Source: Streptomyces sp. B21-083 (lineage in GTDB: Bacteria > Actinomycetota > Actinomycetes > Streptomycetales > Streptomycetaceae). From it: DNA of 64,000 nt. The notes under the pieces are model-generated. The model did no database searches, had not been told where the DNA came from, and saw only the letters and a list, made by a program, of their open reading frames with translations. Where the stretch lies: assembly GCF_036898825.1 (NCBI RefSeq), contig NZ_JARUND010000002.1:868001-932000 (forward strand), in the 5' to 3' direction. The translations under genes and the position numbers were made by a program. Shown one piece after another: positions 61,298 to 64,000 of this stretch. The first letter of the stretch is position 1, and every line of letters begins with the position of its first letter.

Positions 61298-63157
61298 TCA
61301 GGCCTGCCGGTACAGCGCCTCGATGTGATCCCGATAACGGTCGCGGATCACGGTGCGGCGCATCTTCAGCGACGGGGTGAGTTCACCGGACTCGGGGGTC
61401 CAGGCCGACGGCAGAAGAGCGAAACGCTTGATCTGTTCCGGCCTCGACAGCCGGCTGTTGGCCTCGTCCACGATCTGCTGGGCCCGGGCTCGGACAGTGG
61501 GGTGGTCGAGCAGCGCCTCGACGGACGTCTCCTCGATGCCCTCGGCCGCGGCGAACGCCGTCAGCGCCTGGTCGTCCACGGTGAACAGGGCCACCACGTA
61601 CGGGCGCGCCTCTCCCACGACCATGGTCAGGTCGATGAATCCACGCCCGGAGATCAGGGACTCGATGCCGGTGGGAGCGATGTTCTTGCCCGCGGCATTG
61701 ACGATGATCTCCTTCTTCCGGTCGGTGATGTGCAGCCGTCCGGCGTCGTCGAGATGCCCGATGTCCCCGGTGCGCAGCCAGCCGTCGGCGGTGTAGAGCT
61801 CGGCGGTGGCGTCCGGCAGGTTGCGGTATCCGGGAGTGTTGCCGGGGCTCTTCAGCTCGATCTCGCCGTCCTCCGCGATGCGGACCCCGACATCGCGCAG
61901 GGGCAGACCGACACTGCCGCGGCTCTGGCCGCCCAGCCGGTCGGCCACCGACACACCGCCCGTCTCGGTGAGCCCGTAGCCGTTGTGGATGTAGACGCCG
62001 ATCGAGGCGAAGAATCCGGCGACGTCCTCCCTCAGCGGGGCCGCACCGCAGCAGGCCACGGCCTGGTCGAGGCCGAACATCACACGCACGTCGCGCAGGA
62101 CGCCCTCCCGGGCGCGGTCGGCGGCGGTACGGAGTTTCGCCGGGACGGGGACGTCGTCCAGGATCAGTTCCCACTCCTCGGTCAGGGTTGCTCGGTCGGC
62201 TTCGAGAGCCTGCCGGTGAGCATCCATGAGCGAGGAATCCAGGAACGTCCGCACTCCCTGGGCGAGTTTCTCCCAGACGCGGGGCACCGCCATGAACGTG
62301 CTCGGCCGGTGCCTGGTGAGCGCGTCCAGCAGATCCTTGGTGTCGGGCAGGCAGTAGACGTGACCGCCCACTACGAGGGGGAAGTAGACGCTCCAGAGCC
62401 GCTCGGCCACATGGGCCAGGGGCAGTGAGGAGATGGTCCGATAGTCCCTGTCGAAGGCACCTGTGCGCACCATGGCCTGCGCGTCCCACAGGAGGTTGTG
62501 GTGGGTGAGGGTGACGCCCTTCGACAGGCCGGTGGTGCCCGATGTGTAGATGTAGGTGAGGGGATCATCGGGGTTGAGTGAGCCGACGCGGCGTTCGATC
62601 TCGTCGGCGAGGGCGGCACGGTGCTCGGCGCCGGAGGCCACCAGGTCCGCCCAGCGCGTCGCCCCCGGCTCCGGGGATTCCTTCGGGGCCTCGCCCGTCC
62701 GCTCGGGCAGGATGATCAGGTGCGGGGTGTGCTTCCGTACCCAGGGCACCTTCTGGATCCGCTCTCTGGCGCCCTGCTCCACGATGATCAGCTGCGGCTC
62801 CGCGTCGCCCACCACATGGTCCAACTGCTCGGTGGAGAGCGTCTGGTAGAGGCTGACGGCGACCGCGGCACAGTGAGATGCGGCGAGGTCGGCCGCGAGG
62901 TGTTCGACACGGTTGCCCGCGAGAATCGCGACCGTCCGGCCCGGTTCGAGTCCGAGCCGCAGATATCCGGCGGCCACGTCGAGCACGAGTTCACGGTACT
63001 GCTGCCAGGTCAGCGTGGCCGTGCCGCCGTCGGCCGCACGCCACGACACCGCGGGGAGCGCCGCCCGCTCCGCCGCGTGGGTGGCCAGGAGGACGGGAAG
63101 CGTGCCCGGTGTCCCCCAGCCCTCGGGGGGGTCCTGCGGGGCCGCGCCGCCCATCAC
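61298..63157 (-). CDS. Long-chain fatty-acid-CoA ligase, copy B
   Basis: 619 residues. AMP motifs are YIYTSGTTGLSKGVTLTHHN, NGYGLTETGG, DGWLRTGDIGHLDDAGRLHI and ELTPSLKMRR. The GTG start overlaps the hydratase stop (GTGA) as in copy A. The longer open frame to 63439 is antisense-type sequence inside the hydratase gene. Copies A and B differ along their whole length, more than the dehydrogenases do. Confidence 0.93.
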   Translation of the reverse strand: MMGGAAPQDPPEGWGTPGTLPVLLATHAAERAALPAVSWRAADGGTATLTWQQYRELVLDVAAGYLRLGLEPGRTVAILAGNRVEHLAADLAASHCAAVAVSLYQTLSTEQLDHVVGDAEPQLIIVEQGARERIQKVPWVRKHTPHLIILPERTGEAPKESPEPGATRWADLVASGAEHRAALADEIERRVGSLNPDDPLTYIYTSGTTGLSKGVTLTHHNLLWDAQAMVRTGAFDRDYRTISSLPLAHVAERLWSVYFPLVVGGHVYCLPDTKDLLDALTRHRPSTFMAVPRVWEKLAQGVRTFLDSSLMDAHRQALEADRATLTEEWELILDDVPVPAKLRTAADRAREGVLRDVRVMFGLDQAVACCGAAPLREDVAGFFASIGVYIHNGYGLTETGGVSVADRLGGQSRGSVGLPLRDVGVRIAEDGEIELKSPGNTPGYRNLPDATAELYTADGWLRTGDIGHLDDAGRLHITDRKKEIIVNAAGKNIAPTGIESLISGRGFIDLTMVVGEARPYVVALFTVDDQALTAFAAAEGIEETSVEALLDHPTVRARAQQIVDEANSRLSRPEQIKRFALLPSAWTPESGELTPSLKMRRTVIRDRYRDHIEALYRQA

Positions 63158-63948
63158 TTTCCCTCGAAGACGATGTCGGCGTGGTTCTTGAGGAACTCCC
63201 GCGAGCCCTGCTGGAGCAGGAGACCCACGCCGTGCTGCATGTCTCGCGTGTCGAACAGCGAGGTGGCGGCGTCCAGCACGTAGCCGTCGGTCGCGCGCGG
63301 GCCGTGTGCGAGGGAATGGTGCACCAGACGCTTGCTGACGGCGTGCGCCCGGGTCGGGCCCTTGGCCAGCCGCTGGGCCCAGGCCAGAGCCTCCTCCTGC
63401 AGCCGGTCGCCGGGCACCACACGGTTGATGATGTTCCACCGTTCGAACGTCTCGGCCGGGTACTGGTCACCGGAGAAGGTGATCTCCAAAGCGCGGGCGG
63501 AACCGCACCGCTCGGCAAGGCGGTAGACGCCGCCGAGGAAGGTGGCGGCACCGATCAGGGCCTCGACCTGTGCGAACCGGGTGCCCTCGGCGGCGATGAC
63601 CAGGTCGGACGCCAGAGCGATCTCCAGCCCCGCCGCCAGGCACATGCCGTGCACCGCCGAGATCACCGGGAACGGCGCGTCCTCGATCGCCGCGATCAGC
63701 GGCATGACCTGCTCGAACAGTTCCCGCCCCTCGACCGAATTCTTGCCCGCGAAGAGGTTCACATCGGCGCCGCCGGAGAACAGCGCGCCTTCTGCCTGGA
63801 TCACCATGGCCCGCTTTTCCTCGGCCCGCGCGCGGCGCAGTGCCTCGAACAGACCGTCGGTGATGCCGGCGTCGAAGAGGTTGGCCGGCGGATTGGCCAG
63901 GGTCGCGACCGCGACGTCATCGATCGCCTCGTACTTGATGTCGCTCAT
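63154..63948 (-). CDS. Enoyl-CoA hydratase/isomerase, copy B
   Basis: 264 residues; motifs IQAEGALFSGGADVNLFAGK, SAVHGMCLAAGLEIALASDL and FAQVEALIGAATFLGGVYRL. ATG 63948 has GGGAG eight bases upstream; an in-frame ATG at 63975 adds nine residues absent from copy A. First gene of copy B; TCGAC-type operator sites lie 27-48 bases upstream of the start. Confidence 0.92.
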   Translation of the reverse strand: MSDIKYEAIDDVAVATLANPPANLFDAGITDGLFEALRRARAEEKRAMVIQAEGALFSGGADVNLFAGKNSVEGRELFEQVMPLIAAIEDAPFPVISAVHGMCLAAGLEIALASDLVIAAEGTRFAQVEALIGAATFLGGVYRLAERCGSARALEITFSGDQYPAETFERWNIINRVVPGDRLQEEALAWAQRLAKGPTRAHAVSKRLVHHSLAHGPRATDGYVLDAATSLFDTRDMQHGVGLLLQQGSREFLKNHADIVFEGK

Positions 63949-64000
63949 GCGTGTATCTCCCGTACCGGTCGTCATCGACTGAGGGGTTTTCGACAGAGGG

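Overview
The window is GC-rich (about 70 percent by impression), with many GTG starts, 4-bp stop/start overlaps and families typical of actinomycetes: DUF317, SpoIIE-type PP2C phosphatases, DUF2231, DUF3533/YhgE and pentapeptide proteins with an SMI1/KNR4 neighbour. It looks like an accessory region of a Streptomyces-like chromosome or large plasmid. It has many insertion sequences, deletion junctions and frameshifted genes.

Region 1 (1-31.3 kb) reads as a stress, dormancy or redundant-metabolism island. After a partial IS630-type transposase come a glutathione-independent formaldehyde dehydrogenase, a C-terminally truncated transaldolase, FolE with a RibD-type reductase, a DUF2231 membrane protein, a complete IS5-type element, a family-5 uracil-DNA glycosylase, a DUF488 protein and a STAS protein. 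A minus-strand operon follows: GAPDH, a CBS-rubredoxin protein, and pyruvate dehydrogenase E1alpha, E1beta and E2. Next come aconitase, two PP2C phosphatases, two universal stress proteins, a GH15 hydrolase, an FAD oxidoreductase and a 7Fe ferredoxin/regulator/cupin operon. That operon diverges from a hemerythrin-like/DUF2249/cupin protein across an AT-rich palindrome. E1beta, aconitase, transaldolase and the oxidoreductase are all broken, which fits a decaying second set of central-carbon genes.

Region 2 (31.5-41 kb) looks like an integrated-element cargo zone. An SMI1/KNR4 gene is split around a 699-residue pentapeptide protein with 21 tandem 33-nt repeats. A frameshifted DUF317 gene is followed upstream by a tight operon: VUT-family (queuosine precursor) transporter, DpdA-like deazapurine transferase, ATP-grasp ligase, MFS exporter and HAD-like protein. 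A small phage-type protein lies upstream. This operon is my best candidate for an undescribed system.

Region 3 (41-44 kb) is an insertion-sequence scrapyard: an ISL3 fragment, an IS256 remnant cut by a complete ISL3-type element with 31-bp perfect inverted repeats, and a CocE-like scrap.

Region 4 (44-64 kb) holds two diverged copies of one beta-oxidation-like cluster on the minus strand. Copy B (55-64 kb) runs enoyl-CoA hydratase, acyl-CoA ligase, SDR, acyl-CoA dehydrogenase, MBL hydrolase, thiolase, FabG-like SDR, MaoC, and a ruined second hydratase. Copy A (44.6-50.4 kb) keeps the first four genes. Its dehydrogenase is joined directly to the last third of MaoC and to another ruined hydratase, so the middle genes were deleted. 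A 607-bp tract at the dehydrogenase 3' ends is nearly identical between copies, unlike its flank, suggesting gene conversion. Between the copies lie a TetR regulator, an NTF2-like protein, a truncated luciferase-like oxidoreductase and a DUF3533 permease with a double palindromic operator.
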